Source: Lachnospira hominis (ex Liu et al. 2021) (GTDB taxonomy: Bacteria; Bacillota; Clostridia; Lachnospirales; Lachnospiraceae). From it: 64,000 bases of DNA. The stretch covers positions 240,141 to 304,140 of the forward strand of contig NZ_JACOPD010000004.1 of assembly GCF_014287955.1 (NCBI RefSeq), written 5' to 3'. Shown here piece by piece: positions 1 through 9,149 of the stretch. Below the pieces are notes generated by a model. The model saw nothing but the letters and a program-made list of their open reading frames with translations, did not search any database and was not told the DNA's origin. Positions within the stretch are counted from its first letter, which is position 1. Each line of letters begins with the position of its first letter. Both the position numbers and the translations under genes were made by a program.

Positions 1-282
1 GTTGGATATTATGCACATATAAAAATGATTGACGGTGATGAGTGCTGCAGAAGATTTATAGAAGAATATGGACTTGATAAGGAAAGATGTGAAGATTCAA
101 TCACTGTTTTCTATGACACAGATAATCCGAAAACAAGTTATAAATCCGATATTATTGACACTACATTTGAAGTTATTAAGCTTGAACAGAAGAAGTATTG
201 GAATGAAAATGGCTGCAGGGCATACAGACGCCAGCTTGTTGCTGAAATAAGAGAGAAAAATATTGAAAATGCGGACCTGTAA
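1..282 (+). CDS. C-terminal end of an unidentified protein (partial)
   Basis: The frame is open from the first base and stops at 282, so this is the tail (93 residues visible) of a gene that begins before the window; the first internal ATG is at 25 and has no good SD. The visible part is charged and soluble, with a Cys-Cys pair near residue 15 and no membrane segment. I do not recognise the family. It lies 51 bases before gltX on the same strand and may share its transcript. Confidence 0.6.
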   Translation, partial: VGYYAHIKMIDGDECCRRFIEEYGLDKERCEDSITVFYDTDNPKTSYKSDIIDTTFEVIKLEQKKYWNENGCRAYRRQLVAEIREKNIENADL

Positions 283-333
283 TGATATAATAAATAGGTT
301 TTGTATATGAATAAACGATAAATGGAGGAAAAA

Positions 334-1992
334 ATGGATTATAATAAACTTGCACAGATGCTTTTTCCGGATGTAAAGAATTCACCGGAATATTACGAAG
401 AAAAGTTCCCATACAGAAAACTTCCTGCAAAGGCTCAGGTTACACGTATGGCACCAAGTCCTACTGGATTTATACATCTTGGAAATCTTTACAGTGCACT
501 TGCTGACGAGCGTATAGCACACAGACATGGCGGTGTATTTTATTTAAGAATTGAAGATACTGATGAAAAGCGTAAAGTTGACGGAGCAGTTGAACTTATT
601 ATTGATACACTTCGTTATTTCGATATCGAATTTGACGAGGGTGCAGGTTTTCCTGATGACGCTCCACAAAATATATACGGACCATATTTCCAGAGACAGA
701 GAGTTGAGATTTATCATGCTTATGCAAAGAGTCTCGTAGAAAAAGGTCTGGCTTATCCTTGTTTTTGTACAGAGGAAGAACTTGAAAGCGTAAGACAGAA
801 GCAGGAAGAGAATAAGGTTCTTACAGGATATTATGGTGAATATGCTGTATGCCGCAATCTTTCTCTTGAAGAGATTGAAAAGAACCTGAATGAAGGAAAG
901 TCTTATGTGTTAAGACTCCGTTCACAGGGCAGTCCTGACAAGGAGATTACATTTGTTGACAGTATTAAGGGTGAGATTAAGCTTCCTGAAAATATACATG
1001 ATATTGTTTTATTAAAACGTGATGGTATTCCGACATATCATTTTGCACATGCAATTGATGACCATCTTATGCGTACAACAGTTGTTGTAAGAGGCGGAGA
1101 GTGGCTTGCATCTGCACCAATCCATTATGAGCTTTTCCATGTGCTTGGGTTTAAGATGCCTGAATATGCCCATACTGCCCACCTTATGAAATTCGACGAG
1201 GAGACAGGTGGTAAGAGAAAGTTATCAAAGAGAAAAGATCCGGAACTTTCACTTGATTATTACAGACAGGATGGATATCATCCATATTGTATGAAAGTTT
1301 ATCTTATGACACTTCTCAATTCTAATTTTGAAGAGTGGCATGAGCAGTTCCCTGATAAAGATATTAATGAATTTCCATTTTCAATTGAGAAAATGAGCCA
1401 GTCAGGTGCTTTATTTGATAAAGATAAACTTCATAACATCTGCAAGAATGAACTTTCAAAGCTTTCAGAGGATGAACTTTATGATTTCCTTTACAACTGG
1501 GCGTCAGAAAATGCACCTGAAAAGAAGGATATGTGGTTTGCCGATAAAGAAAAAATGCTTGCAATATTAAGACTCTACATGGGTATTGGCATGAAGAGAA
1601 GAAGAAAAGATTTTATGTATGCAAAGCAGATATTTAACATGATTTCATATTTCTTTGACGGGGAAAGCACTGACGAAAAAGATGAGTTCAGACTTGATAT
1701 GTCAGAGGTTAAGAATATTCTTAATGATTATATGGCAGCATATAACCATGATGATGATAATTCAGCATGGTTTAACAAGCTTAAAGAAATTGCTGACAAG
1801 CACGGCTATGCATCAGATATGAAAGCTTATAAGGCTTCACCTGAGAGTTTCAAGGGTAATGTGTCTGATATAGCTGAAGTTGTAAGAATTGCTGTTACAG
1901 GACGTGCCAATACACCTGATTTGTGGTCAATTGTTCATATAATGGGTGAAGAGCAGATGAAACAGAGAATTGAAAAAGTTATTAACAGATAA
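334..1992 (+). CDS. gltX: Glutamate--tRNA ligase
   Basis: Class I aminoacyl-tRNA synthetase that charges tRNA-Glu in the cytoplasm; in Firmicutes of this kind GltX often also charges tRNA-Gln for later amidation. The HIGH-type motif is HLGN at residues 48-51 after APSPTGFI, and the KMSKS-type motif KLSKR lies near residue 297. At 552 aa it is longer than the usual 480-500 aa, with an acidic helical C-terminal anticodon-binding part. An ATG at 322 is possible, but its second codon is the SD itself (GGAGG), so the ATG at 334, five bases after that SD, is preferred. A terminator follows. Confidence 0.95.
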   Translation: MDYNKLAQMLFPDVKNSPEYYEEKFPYRKLPAKAQVTRMAPSPTGFIHLGNLYSALADERIAHRHGGVFYLRIEDTDEKRKVDGAVELIIDTLRYFDIEFDEGAGFPDDAPQNIYGPYFQRQRVEIYHAYAKSLVEKGLAYPCFCTEEELESVRQKQEENKVLTGYYGEYAVCRNLSLEEIEKNLNEGKSYVLRLRSQGSPDKEITFVDSIKGEIKLPENIHDIVLLKRDGIPTYHFAHAIDDHLMRTTVVVRGGEWLASAPIHYELFHVLGFKMPEYAHTAHLMKFDEETGGKRKLSKRKDPELSLDYYRQDGYHPYCMKVYLMTLLNSNFEEWHEQFPDKDINEFPFSIEKMSQSGALFDKDKLHNICKNELSKLSEDELYDFLYNWASENAPEKKDMWFADKEKMLAILRLYMGIGMKRRRKDFMYAKQIFNMISYFFDGESTDEKDEFRLDMSEVKNILNDYMAAYNHDDDNSAWFNKLKEIADKHGYASDMKAYKASPESFKGNVSDIAEVVRIAVTGRANTPDLWSIVHIMGEEQMKQRIEKVINR

Positions 1993-2027
1993 AGAATTAT
2001 GAAATTTATAAGACATTGAATTATAAT

Positions 2028-2059
2028 GGGAAAGCCGTTTATTTGGCTTTCCTTTTTTT
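2028..2059 (+). terminator. Rho-independent terminator of gltX
   Basis: GGAAAGCC (2029-2036) and GGCTTTCC (2045-2052) form an 8-bp stem with an 8-base loop, followed by seven T. Confidence 0.9.
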
Positions 2060-2083
2060 GTCAGGCAAAGCCGATATAAAGAT

Positions 2084-2280
2084 AAAAAAATAACAGCATC
2101 AAATGCTGTTTTGTAAAATAAATCTTAGGAGATATAGCCTGCAGCCGCCGGTATAAGAGGGGGGATGTGTAGGCGGCTGCCGCTATAATCAAAAATGAGA
2201 GGTTGTCATAATTATTGTTGCAGGTGGAGCAACATAATAATGAGGCGTAATATATATCAGTGAATGAGATATATTACGTT
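2084..2280 (-). ncRNA. Candidate small RNA with C-rich loops
   Basis: This is a stand-alone transcription unit with no reading frame. A consensus promoter on the minus strand lies at 2287-2315 and a terminator hairpin with seven T lies at 2084-2110. The predicted RNA of about 197 nt has four stems: 2246-2278; 2207-2242, whose loop reads CUCCACC; 2131-2190, with a GC-rich CAGCCGCC/GGCGGCUG helix and a loop holding six C (2159-2164); and the terminator. C-rich loops in an AT-rich genome suggest pairing to SD sequences, as in the UCCC-motif small RNAs of other Gram-positives. It could instead be processed from the 3' region of the GntR gene upstream. I do not recognise the family. Confidence 0.65.
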
Positions 2281-2286
2281 ATTAAT

Positions 2287-2315
2287 GTTATACCACTACA
2301 CAAAAACATTGTCAA
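2287..2315 (-). promoter_or_regulatory. SigmaA-type promoter of the small RNA
   Basis: On the minus strand TTGACA (2315-2310), a 17-base spacer, then TATAAC (2292-2287). The start of transcription is expected near 2280. It begins 29 bases after the GntR stop. Confidence 0.75.
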
Positions 2316-2343
2316 CACTTTTTGAAAAAAATTTTGTTTTTTG

Positions 2344-3024
2344 TCATTTTTTGAAATAATTTGGATATTTGACAAGAAATTCATCCAAATGTTCTATGTA
2401 TCTTTTTGTATGGCAAAGTGAAATTTCAAAAGCTTTTTCTTTGTCATGTGCTTCAAATGCATCTACCATGTCAGAGTGATCTTTTACCAGCTTATCTGTA
2501 TTAATTGATGAAAACATAAGAATTACGATTCTGTCAAACTGGTATGCATTTTCGCGTATTATATTATGCCAGAACTGCTTGCCGCAGGCACAATAGATAT
2601 ACTTGTGGAATTCTTTATCACATGCCTGTGTTTTTGCAAGATTATCATTTTTGAGATGATGTTTCCACTGGACAATATTTTCACGAAGATATGCAATATT
2701 ATCAGGTGTAAGTTTTTCACATGCAAGTTGTGTTACTGATTGTTCCATTAGATTACGGAGTTCAAGAAATTCATCAATTGCAGCTGTATCTATGTACGAT
2801 ACGAATGTACCCTGTTTTGGATATATGTCAATCATATTCTGCTGATGCAGTTCCAGAATGGCTTCTCGTATGGGGGTTCTGCTTATACCATAAAGCTCAC
2901 ATAAATCTGATTCTGTAATTTTATCTCCTGGCTTCATTTCGAGATTTACAAGATTATATAGAAGAGCTCTTTTAGCGTAATGCTTGGCATTTTCTCCGGG
3001 TAATTGTTCAAATACTTCCATCAT
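2344..3024 (-). CDS. GntR-family transcriptional regulator, FCD subfamily
   Basis: A cytoplasmic DNA-binding repressor or activator of 226 aa. An N-terminal winged helix (about residues 10-70, with the recognition stretch ITESDLCELYGISRTPIREA) is followed by an all-helical FCD ligand domain. The Asp/His residues that usually bind a metal in FCD domains are visible: DKEFH, the HSDMVDAFEAH segment and CHTKRYIEH. The frame extends to a TTG at 3042, but an AAGGA sits just before the ATG at 3024. FCD regulators usually respond to a sugar acid or carboxylate; nothing nearby shows the ligand. The gene stands alone, divergent from the PPase-NUDIX gene. Confidence 0.85.
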   Translation of the reverse strand: MMEVFEQLPGENAKHYAKRALLYNLVNLEMKPGDKITESDLCELYGISRTPIREAILELHQQNMIDIYPKQGTFVSYIDTAAIDEFLELRNLMEQSVTQLACEKLTPDNIAYLRENIVQWKHHLKNDNLAKTQACDKEFHKYIYCACGKQFWHNIIRENAYQFDRIVILMFSSINTDKLVKDHSDMVDAFEAHDKEKAFEISLCHTKRYIEHLDEFLVKYPNYFKK

Positions 3025-3277
3025 TAGCACATCCTTTTTCAAGTTTTATAATATATTACATGTATTTTAAGCCTTATAAAGAGCCAATGCAATAGCGTTC
3101 ATGTTAAAAAAACTGTATTTTGTGTATTTTTTTTTGTAATTCTGTAAAATGCAAGCAAAATAAAGTAATAAAATTTAACAAAAGAAAGTGACATTTTAAA
3201 TTTTGTGATGTAAAATGTAAAGCGTATTAAGAAAATCAGATTTATAAATACAGCTATAATTGGATAAAGGAATAAAT

Positions 3278-4129
3278 GTGGAAGAAGAAATATTTAACGT
3301 AACGATAGACCGGCCAATAGGAAGTTCACATCCGGATTATCCTTCTTTGGTATATCCGGTGAATTATGGTTATATAGAAGGAGTTATTGCACCGGATGGA
3401 GAAAATCAGGATGCGTATGTAATTGGTGTTGATACACCGGTTGACCATTTTACGGGAAAGAGGATAGCTATTATTCACAGAAGGGATGATGTGGAAGATA
3501 AATGGGTTATTACACCGGAAAATGTCCCATATAATAAACAGCAGATTGAGGATATGGTATATTTTCAGGAACAGTATTTTGACAGTTATGTGGAAATGCT
3601 TGATGAAGAAATGTGGGATGCATATAACTGTAAAGGTGAAAAACTTGGATATCAGATTCCCCGAAGTATGGCAAAGTCATTAAGTGAAGGTGTATATCAT
3701 ATTGCAGTTATGATATATGTTAAGCGTGCTGACGGATGCATTCTTGCCACTCAGAGATCAAGAAATAAGACTAATCCTTTAAAATGGGAGGTTACCGGTG
3801 GTTCAATTATTGCCGGTGAGACACCTGTTGAAGGGGCAGCAAGAGAACTTGCAGAAGAAACAGGAATAATAAAGAAAATATCTGAACTTCGTGAAATTTA
3901 TAACTGTTATGATGTCAAAAGACATTGTATATATTATATTTATCTTGCAGAGGTTCCATCTGATATGCCAATACACCTTCAGATAGGTGAGACAATGGAT
4001 TATGCATTTCTGCCATATGATGAGTTCAGGGAACTTGTATGTTCTGACAGATTTGTGGCTTCTGAACAGGGAAGATTTATTGCACATGAAGAGCTTATGA
4101 AAAGTGTGCTTGATACAAATAATATATAA
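3278..4129 (+). CDS. Inorganic-pyrophosphatase-like/NUDIX hydrolase fusion
   Basis: A two-domain protein of 283 aa. Residues 1-110 resemble a family I inorganic pyrophosphatase core: VYPVNYGYIEG, then acidic D40, E42 and D45 in APDGENQDAYV, the usual metal-binding spacing. Residues 140-280 are a NUDIX hydrolase with a complete NUDIX box (G175 to I197, ending RELAEETGI), which cleaves nucleoside diphosphates linked to another group. The pairing suggests release of pyrophosphate followed by its breakdown, or a degenerate PPase fold used for binding. Start: a GTG at 3278 six bases after AAAGGA; a TTG at 3260 is less likely. The next gene follows after 34 bases. Confidence 0.8.
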   Translation: MEEEIFNVTIDRPIGSSHPDYPSLVYPVNYGYIEGVIAPDGENQDAYVIGVDTPVDHFTGKRIAIIHRRDDVEDKWVITPENVPYNKQQIEDMVYFQEQYFDSYVEMLDEEMWDAYNCKGEKLGYQIPRSMAKSLSEGVYHIAVMIYVKRADGCILATQRSRNKTNPLKWEVTGGSIIAGETPVEGAARELAEETGIIKKISELREIYNCYDVKRHCIYYIYLAEVPSDMPIHLQIGETMDYAFLPYDEFRELVCSDRFVASEQGRFIAHEELMKSVLDTNNI

Positions 4130-4163
4130 TATAGATTTATTATGAATAAAGGAAGTAAATGAT

Positions 4164-4706
4164 ATGGAATTATATGATGGCAGACCGGATAATACGGATG
4201 GCAGGCAGGATAATGAAATAAGAGTATATGATTTGCTTGACAGTCTGGGAATACAGTATAAGCGTACAGATCATGAACCGGCAACGACCATGGAAGTCTG
4301 CCGCGATATAGATGCTGTACTTGATACGCTTATCTGCAAAAATTTATTTTTATGTAACAGACAGAAAACAGCATTTTACTTGCTTATGATGCCGGGTGAC
4401 AAGCCGTTTAAGACGAAAGAGCTTTCATCGCAGATTAACAGTGCGAGGCTCTCGTTTGCAGACCCGGAATACATGCAGGAATATCTTGATATAAAACCTG
4501 GTGCCGTAAGCGTAATGGGGCTTATGAATGATAAGGAAAATCATGTAAGGCTTCTTGTTGATGAAGATGTTTTAAAGGGTGAAAACGTAGGATGCCATCC
4601 GTGTGTCAACACATCAAGTCTTAAAATAAAGACAAAAGATGTATTTGATACATTTTTAAAAAGTGTAGGACATGATATGACTGTTGTACATCTTACAGGA
4701 GAATAA
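4164..4706 (+). CDS. proX: Prolyl-tRNA editing protein ProX (YbaK/ProRS-INS domain)
   Basis: A free-standing editing domain that hydrolyses mischarged Ala-tRNA-Pro in trans. The 180-aa protein shows the family's features: RTDHEPATTMEV near the N-terminus, KNLFLCNRQKTAFYLLMMPGD with the conserved Lys, and a Gly/His/Pro-rich end GCHPCVNTSSLKI. SD AAAGGAAG is eight bases before the ATG. It probably shares a transcript with the PPase-NUDIX gene and ends at a strong terminator. It is one of three tRNA deacylases in the window, with ybaK and dtd. Confidence 0.88.
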   Translation: MELYDGRPDNTDGRQDNEIRVYDLLDSLGIQYKRTDHEPATTMEVCRDIDAVLDTLICKNLFLCNRQKTAFYLLMMPGDKPFKTKELSSQINSARLSFADPEYMQEYLDIKPGAVSVMGLMNDKENHVRLLVDEDVLKGENVGCHPCVNTSSLKIKTKDVFDTFLKSVGHDMTVVHLTGE

Positions 4707-4717
4707 AATATAATGAC

Positions 4718-4756
4718 AAAAATGGAAGCCGGACATGTTGTCGGACTTCCATTTTG
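4718..4756. terminator. Bidirectional terminator between proX and MATE gene
   Basis: AAAATGGAAG (4719-4728) pairs with CTTCCATTTT (4746-4755), and the inner bases also pair. A-run and T-run on the two sides suit both converging genes. Confidence 0.85.
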
Positions 4757-4789
4757 ATTTATTTTCTGCAGTCGCTTTAAAAATTATAT

Positions 4790-6112
4790 TTAATAAAGCT
4801 TATATGTTTTTACAAGAAGCGGAACTTCCGCAATCAGCATGCCAACCCAGCCTGCAAGGTAAGAAAACGGAAGAGCTTCTATGCCGAGACCAAATATAAA
4901 TACAAGTGGAAGTGCTGCAAGTACACGCACACCCATATTTACAAAACTGCTTATAAGTGTAATCTTCAAATCGCCTATTCCTCTGAAATATCCCTGGATA
5001 CCATTGGTTAATGCCGGAAGAAGATACATTATTGAAATAAGATGAAGATATGTAACGCCGTGGCGTATGACTTCCTCGTCTTTGACAAACATAAGCATAA
5101 GAGGTCTTGCAAATATGAAACATATAAGGAATATTGCTATTCCGTAGATTATTTCGAGTGTTAGACCGCATCTGAAGCCTTCACGCAGACGGTCATTTTT
5201 TCCAGCACCCTTGTTTTGTGCCATAAGTGCGGTCATAGCATGTGCAATATTCTGTTCGGGTGTGTATGCAAAATCATCGATTCTGTTTACGACTGCAAAA
5301 GCTGCTGCAACAGAAACACCCATTGTATTGACTATAGCCTGAATACCGATTTTTCCAAGCTGTACAGTGGCCTGCTGCATCGCTGAAGCCCAGCCGTATG
5401 CAATTGTGCGTTTTAAAAGGTTCATGTCAAATACAAGCCATTTTTTTCCGAGACGTAAAATTGGCACTTTTTTCTGTATATAAATTATACAAAGCAGGCA
5501 GCACAGAGCTTCACTGATAACAGTGGAAACAGCACAGCCGTTGCTTCCGGCTTTGAGTACAACTACAAAGAACAGGTCGCCGAAAATATTTAATACGGCA
5601 CTTGCAATAAGAAAATATAGCGGTGAGTTGCTGTCGCCGAGTGCTCTCAGTGTACTCGAGAAAAAGTTATATAAAAATGTAAATACCAGACCGATAAATA
5701 TAATTCGGAGATATTGTGTTGTCATATTAAGAATTGATTTGTCAACTTGCAAAAGTGTCAGGATTGGAACTGCGAATATAATGCATAGCAGGCTTAATAT
5801 AATTGAAAATATTACGCCAGAAATCATTGTAGTGCTTATCTGACGGTGAAGTGTGTCATAATCTTTGGCACCAAACTGCATGCCCATAAGAATACTTGCA
5901 CCCATACACAATCCGTTGAGAAACAGAATCATAAGAGTTGTGACCGGATTGCATATTCCGACTGCTGCGAGAGCTTCTTTTCCGACGAAATGTCCGACAA
6001 TAATACTGTCCACGGCATTGTAAGTCAGCTGAAAAAGGTTGCCAAGTACAAGTGGAATTGTAAATTTTACAAGTATAGGCATGATTTTACCTGTGGTTAA
6101 ATCTTTTGTCAT
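4790..6112 (-). CDS. MATE family efflux transporter (copy 1)
   Basis: An integral membrane Na+ or H+ coupled multidrug exporter with about twelve transmembrane segments in two homologous halves; 440 aa, the usual length. The N-terminal signature KDLTTGKIMPILVKFTIPLVLGN and the AVDSIIVGHFVG motif in helix 1 are typical of NorM/DinF-type proteins. The ATG at 6112 is chosen because AGAAGGA lies just before it; a frame start at 6148 has no SD. It converges on proX across a shared terminator. The substrate cannot be read from the sequence. Confidence 0.92.
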   Translation of the reverse strand: MTKDLTTGKIMPILVKFTIPLVLGNLFQLTYNAVDSIIVGHFVGKEALAAVGICNPVTTLMILFLNGLCMGASILMGMQFGAKDYDTLHRQISTTMISGVIFSIILSLLCIIFAVPILTLLQVDKSILNMTTQYLRIIFIGLVFTFLYNFFSSTLRALGDSNSPLYFLIASAVLNIFGDLFFVVVLKAGSNGCAVSTVISEALCCLLCIIYIQKKVPILRLGKKWLVFDMNLLKRTIAYGWASAMQQATVQLGKIGIQAIVNTMGVSVAAAFAVVNRIDDFAYTPEQNIAHAMTALMAQNKGAGKNDRLREGFRCGLTLEIIYGIAIFLICFIFARPLMLMFVKDEEVIRHGVTYLHLISIMYLLPALTNGIQGYFRGIGDLKITLISSFVNMGVRVLAALPLVFIFGLGIEALPFSYLAGWVGMLIAEVPLLVKTYKLY

Positions 6113-6233
6113 ATTAAATTTCCTTCTGCTTTCATTTGAAATTGTCAAACATATATTATGTATAAAAATTTATGAAAGTCAAGAAAAACAGACAAAATTA
6201 AGGATTTTAGAAATAAATTCCCAATTCTCTTAC

Positions 6234-6275
6234 AATTCCTATTTGACTTGTAGGAATTATTTGTAGTATTATAAT
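6234..6275 (+). promoter_or_regulatory. Promoter with overlapping operator before thiE-HAD operon
   Basis: AATTCCTA (6234-6241) and TAGGAATT (6251-6258) form a perfect 8-bp inverted repeat with a 9-base spacer. The -35 TTGACT (6243-6248) lies in the spacer, and TATTAT (6267-6272) or TATAAT (6270-6275) is the -10. A protein bound here would block RNA polymerase. No TPP riboswitch precedes the gene. Confidence 0.6.
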
Positions 6276-6305
6276 AAAGAACGATAGAAATGGAGTTGTA
6301 AAACT

Positions 6306-7583
6306 ATGAAAGTTTCGTATAAAGATATGGAGTTGTATGCCATAACTGATAACAGATGGCTTAATGGAAGAAAATTAAGTGAAGTTGTTGAGGATATTTT
6401 AAATAATGGTGCAACTTTTTTACAGCTGCGAGATAAGGAAGCAACACATGAAGAGCTTGTTGCAGAGGCTAAAGAACTTAAAGTGATTGCAGCAAAATAT
6501 AAAGTTCCGTTTGTGGTTAATGATGATGTGCTTGCTGCAAAGGAAGCTGATGCCGATGGTGTCCATATCGGACAAAGCGATACCGCTTATGAAGAAGCAA
6601 GAAAGATTCTTGGACCTGATAAGATTATAGGTATGACGGCGAAGACTGTTGAACAGGCACAAATGGCTGAAAAACTTGGTGCTGATTATATAGGTACCGG
6701 GGCAGTATTTCATACAAGTACCAAAACGGATGCAAAAGATATGAAATTAAAAACACTTGTTACAGTTGCGGACAGCGTTGATATGCCTGTTGTTGCAATT
6801 GGCGGTATAACCTATGATAACATGGACAAAGTCAAAGATACGGGAGTTTCCGGAATTGCAGTTGTTTCGGCTTTGTTTGGTGCAGATAATCCGGGAGCAG
6901 CGACTCGTAAGATGAAAGAAAAATGCGATAAGATATTTAATTATAATCCGCGTAATATAATTTTTGATATGGACGGTACGCTTCTTGATTCAATGCCTTA
7001 CTGGAGACATCTTGCGAGAGAGTATGCATTAAGCCATGTGGAAAGTTTGCCAGATGATTTTGATAGTATGACTTATACGATGGATATGGTAGAGTGCGGA
7101 AAATATTTTCAGGATGTACTTGGGATTAATGTTCCATATGATAAAATGCAGGAAGAAATACTGGGGATAATGGGAGAACATTATAAGAATGATATTCCTA
7201 TGAAACCCGGCATGAGAAGGCTGTTGATTACAGAAAAGGCAAATGGAAGTACGATGAGTATATTTACCAATTCAGATATAAAATGTGCACAGGATGCAAT
7301 GGAAAGGCTGGGACTTTCAGATTGTTTCCGCTTTATGACTACATCATACATTATAGGAATTAATAAAAAATATCCGGAAAGTTATATAAAAGTCTGCGAT
7401 ATGATGGGATGTAACCCCTGTGATATTTATATTTATGAGGATGTCCTTCACGGCGTCGAAAATGGTAAAGCAGCTGGATGTAAAGTTATTGCTGTATATG
7501 ATGAAGATTCAAAAGACCATTGGGAAATAATAAAAAATACAGCTGATGATGTAATTGATATCCAGCAGAGGGAGGAATCATGA
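6306..7583 (+). CDS. thiE: Thiamine-phosphate synthase fused to HAD phosphatase
   Basis: A bifunctional protein of 425 aa. Residues 1-212 are ThiE, a TIM barrel joining HMP-PP and HET-P to give thiamine phosphate: [28 protein letters not shown] and [16 protein letters not shown] are the family motifs. Residues 217-420 are a HAD hydrolase: DMDGTLLDS (motif I, near 220), IFTNS (motif II), a Lys in motif III and YEDVLHG (motif IV). The HAD part could remove phosphate from the ThiE product to give thiamine, or act on another thiamine intermediate. The stop overlaps the mnmA start (ATGA), so the genes are translationally coupled. Confidence 0.88.
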   Translation: MKVSYKDMELYAITDNRWLNGRKLSEVVEDILNNGATFLQLRDKEATHEELVAEAKELKVIAAKYKVPFVVNDDVLAAKEADADGVHIGQSDTAYEEARKILGPDKIIGMTAKTVEQAQMAEKLGADYIGTGAVFHTSTKTDAKDMKLKTLVTVADSVDMPVVAIGGITYDNMDKVKDTGVSGIAVVSALFGADNPGAATRKMKEKCDKIFNYNPRNIIFDMDGTLLDSMPYWRHLAREYALSHVESLPDDFDSMTYTMDMVECGKYFQDVLGINVPYDKMQEEILGIMGEHYKNDIPMKPGMRRLLITEKANGSTMSIFTNSDIKCAQDAMERLGLSDCFRFMTTSYIIGINKKYPESYIKVCDMMGCNPCDIYIYEDVLHGVENGKAAGCKVIAVYDEDSKDHWEIIKNTADDVIDIQQREES

Positions 7584-8653
7584 AAAAGAAAGTTGTAGTT
7601 GGAATGTCAGGAGGCGTCGATTCGTCAGTGGCAGCATATCTTTTAAAAGAGCAGGGATATGATGTCATTGGTGTTACAATGCAGATATGGCAGGACGAGT
7701 CACAGGAACAGATAGAGGACAACGGAGGCTGCTGTGGGATTACGGCGGTCGATGATGCAAGAAGAGTAGCGATGCAGCTTGATATTCCTTACTATGTTAT
7801 GAATTTTAAAAATGAATTCAAGAAAAATGTAATAGATTATTTTACTGATGAATACATTCATGGAAGAACGCCAAATCCATGTATTGCATGTAACAGACAT
7901 GTAAAATGGGAATCTCTTTTAAAGAGAAGCCTTGAAATAGGTGCAGATTGTATCGCTACAGGACACTATGCAAGAATAGCACAGCTTGAAAATGGCAGAT
8001 ATGCGATAAGAAATTCAGTAACTGCAAAAAAAGACCAGACATATGCTTTGTATAATCTCACACAGGAACAGCTGTCACATACGCTTATGCCGGTCGGTGA
8101 TTATAATAAAGATGAAATAAGAGCTATCGCAGAAAAGATAGGTATTCAGGTAGCACATAAGCCTGACAGCATGGAGATATGTTTCGTGCCTGACAATGAT
8201 TATGCAGGATTTATTACACGCGAGACAGGATATGTGAGCAGACCTGGTAATTTTGTCGATTTACATGGCAATATTCTTGGAACACACAAGGGTATAATTC
8301 ATTATACAGTCGGACAACGAAAGGGGCTTGGCCTTGCAATGGGACATCCTGTTTTTGTTGTTGCGATAAGACCGGAGACAAACGAAGTCGTAATCGGTGA
8401 AAATGATGATGTATTTTCAACAAAACTATATGCAAATAATATTAATCTCATGTCAGTTGACAAAATTGAAGAACCAATACGTGCAAGAGCTAAAATCAGA
8501 TACAGCCATGAAGGTGCTGACTGTACAATACGGATGGCTGATGACGGACTGCTGGAGTGCGTATTTGATGAAAAACAGAGAGCTGTAACGCCGGGACAGG
8601 CACTTGTAATATATGATGGAGACTATGTTTTAGGAGGAGGAACAATAATATGA
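7580..8653 (+). CDS. mnmA: tRNA-specific 2-thiouridylase
   Basis: Makes 2-thiouridine at position 34 of tRNA-Glu, Gln and Lys using ATP and persulfide sulfur. The PP-loop SGGVDSS is at residues 9-15. The first catalytic Cys lies in NPCIACN near residue 100 and the second in MEICFV near 199; the RNA-binding part [11 protein letters not shown] is present. 357 aa is normal. It overlaps the genes before and after by four bases, forming a tight thiE-HAD/mnmA/rrf2 operon. No cysteine desulfurase gene is adjacent, so sulfur must come from one encoded elsewhere. Confidence 0.95.
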   Translation: MKKKVVVGMSGGVDSSVAAYLLKEQGYDVIGVTMQIWQDESQEQIEDNGGCCGITAVDDARRVAMQLDIPYYVMNFKNEFKKNVIDYFTDEYIHGRTPNPCIACNRHVKWESLLKRSLEIGADCIATGHYARIAQLENGRYAIRNSVTAKKDQTYALYNLTQEQLSHTLMPVGDYNKDEIRAIAEKIGIQVAHKPDSMEICFVPDNDYAGFITRETGYVSRPGNFVDLHGNILGTHKGIIHYTVGQRKGLGLAMGHPVFVVAIRPETNEVVIGENDDVFSTKLYANNINLMSVDKIEEPIRARAKIRYSHEGADCTIRMADDGLLECVFDEKQRAVTPGQALVIYDGDYVLGGGTII

Positions 8654-9084
8654 AAATATCAACAAAAGGAAGATATGCAGTAAGACTTATGCTTGATCTT
8701 GCCATGCATAATACAGGAGAAGCAGTAAGCATAAAAGATATATCAAAGCGTCAGGGGGTATCTGATAAGTATCTTGAGCAGATTATTTCTGTTCTTAACA
8801 AAGCAGGATATGTGCGAAGCATAAGAGGTGCACAAGGCGGATACATGTTAAAGAAAGATCCTAAGGATTATACTGTAGGCATGATTTTAAGGCTTACTGA
8901 AGGTTCACTTGCACCTGTATCGTGTGTTGATGATGACGATATGGTATGTGAAAGAGAAAACGGCTGTGTTACGTTTTATGTGTGGAAAAAACTGAATGAT
9001 GCAATTAATGGAGTTGTCGATTCGATAACACTTGCGGATTTAGTAGAAATGCAGATGCAGATGAGCGATAATTACGTCATTTAA
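8650..9084 (+). CDS. Rrf2-family regulator, IscR-like
   Basis: A dimeric winged-helix transcription factor of 144 aa. It begins [18 protein letters not shown], the standard Rrf2 start, with a wHTH to about residue 70. Cysteines at 92, 100 and 106 match the place where IscR binds its [2Fe-2S] cluster (92, 98, 104 in E. coli), although the first gap is longer. It could also be a CymR-type cysteine regulator, but those usually lack the triad. It overlaps mnmA by four bases and precedes the sulfhydrylase gene, whose promoter has a matching-sized inverted repeat; control of sulfur or Fe-S metabolism is likely. Confidence 0.85.
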   Translation: MKISTKGRYAVRLMLDLAMHNTGEAVSIKDISKRQGVSDKYLEQIISVLNKAGYVRSIRGAQGGYMLKKDPKDYTVGMILRLTEGSLAPVSCVDDDDMVCERENGCVTFYVWKKLNDAINGVVDSITLADLVEMQMQMSDNYVI

Positions 9085-9112
9085 AAAATATATAAAAATT
9101 TTCATTTTTTTA

Positions 9113-9141
9113 TTGACATAAAAAGTGAAAATTGTTATATT
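9113..9141 (+). promoter_or_regulatory. Promoter of the sulfhydrylase gene
   Basis: TTGACA (9113-9118), a 17-base spacer, TATATT (9136-9141). An AATTTTCA/TGAAAATT inverted repeat (9097-9104, 9126-9133) flanks the -35 box and could be a further binding site. Confidence 0.75.
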
Positions 9142-9149
9142 ATGGTTAA

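Noticed and set aside
176..430. 84-codon minus-strand frame across the gltX start
   Set aside because: Overlaps two plus-strand genes, no SD, composition of a shadow frame.
6149..6305. TPP riboswitch before thiE
   Set aside because: No CTGAGA-type conserved core; the leader after the promoter is only about 25 bases.
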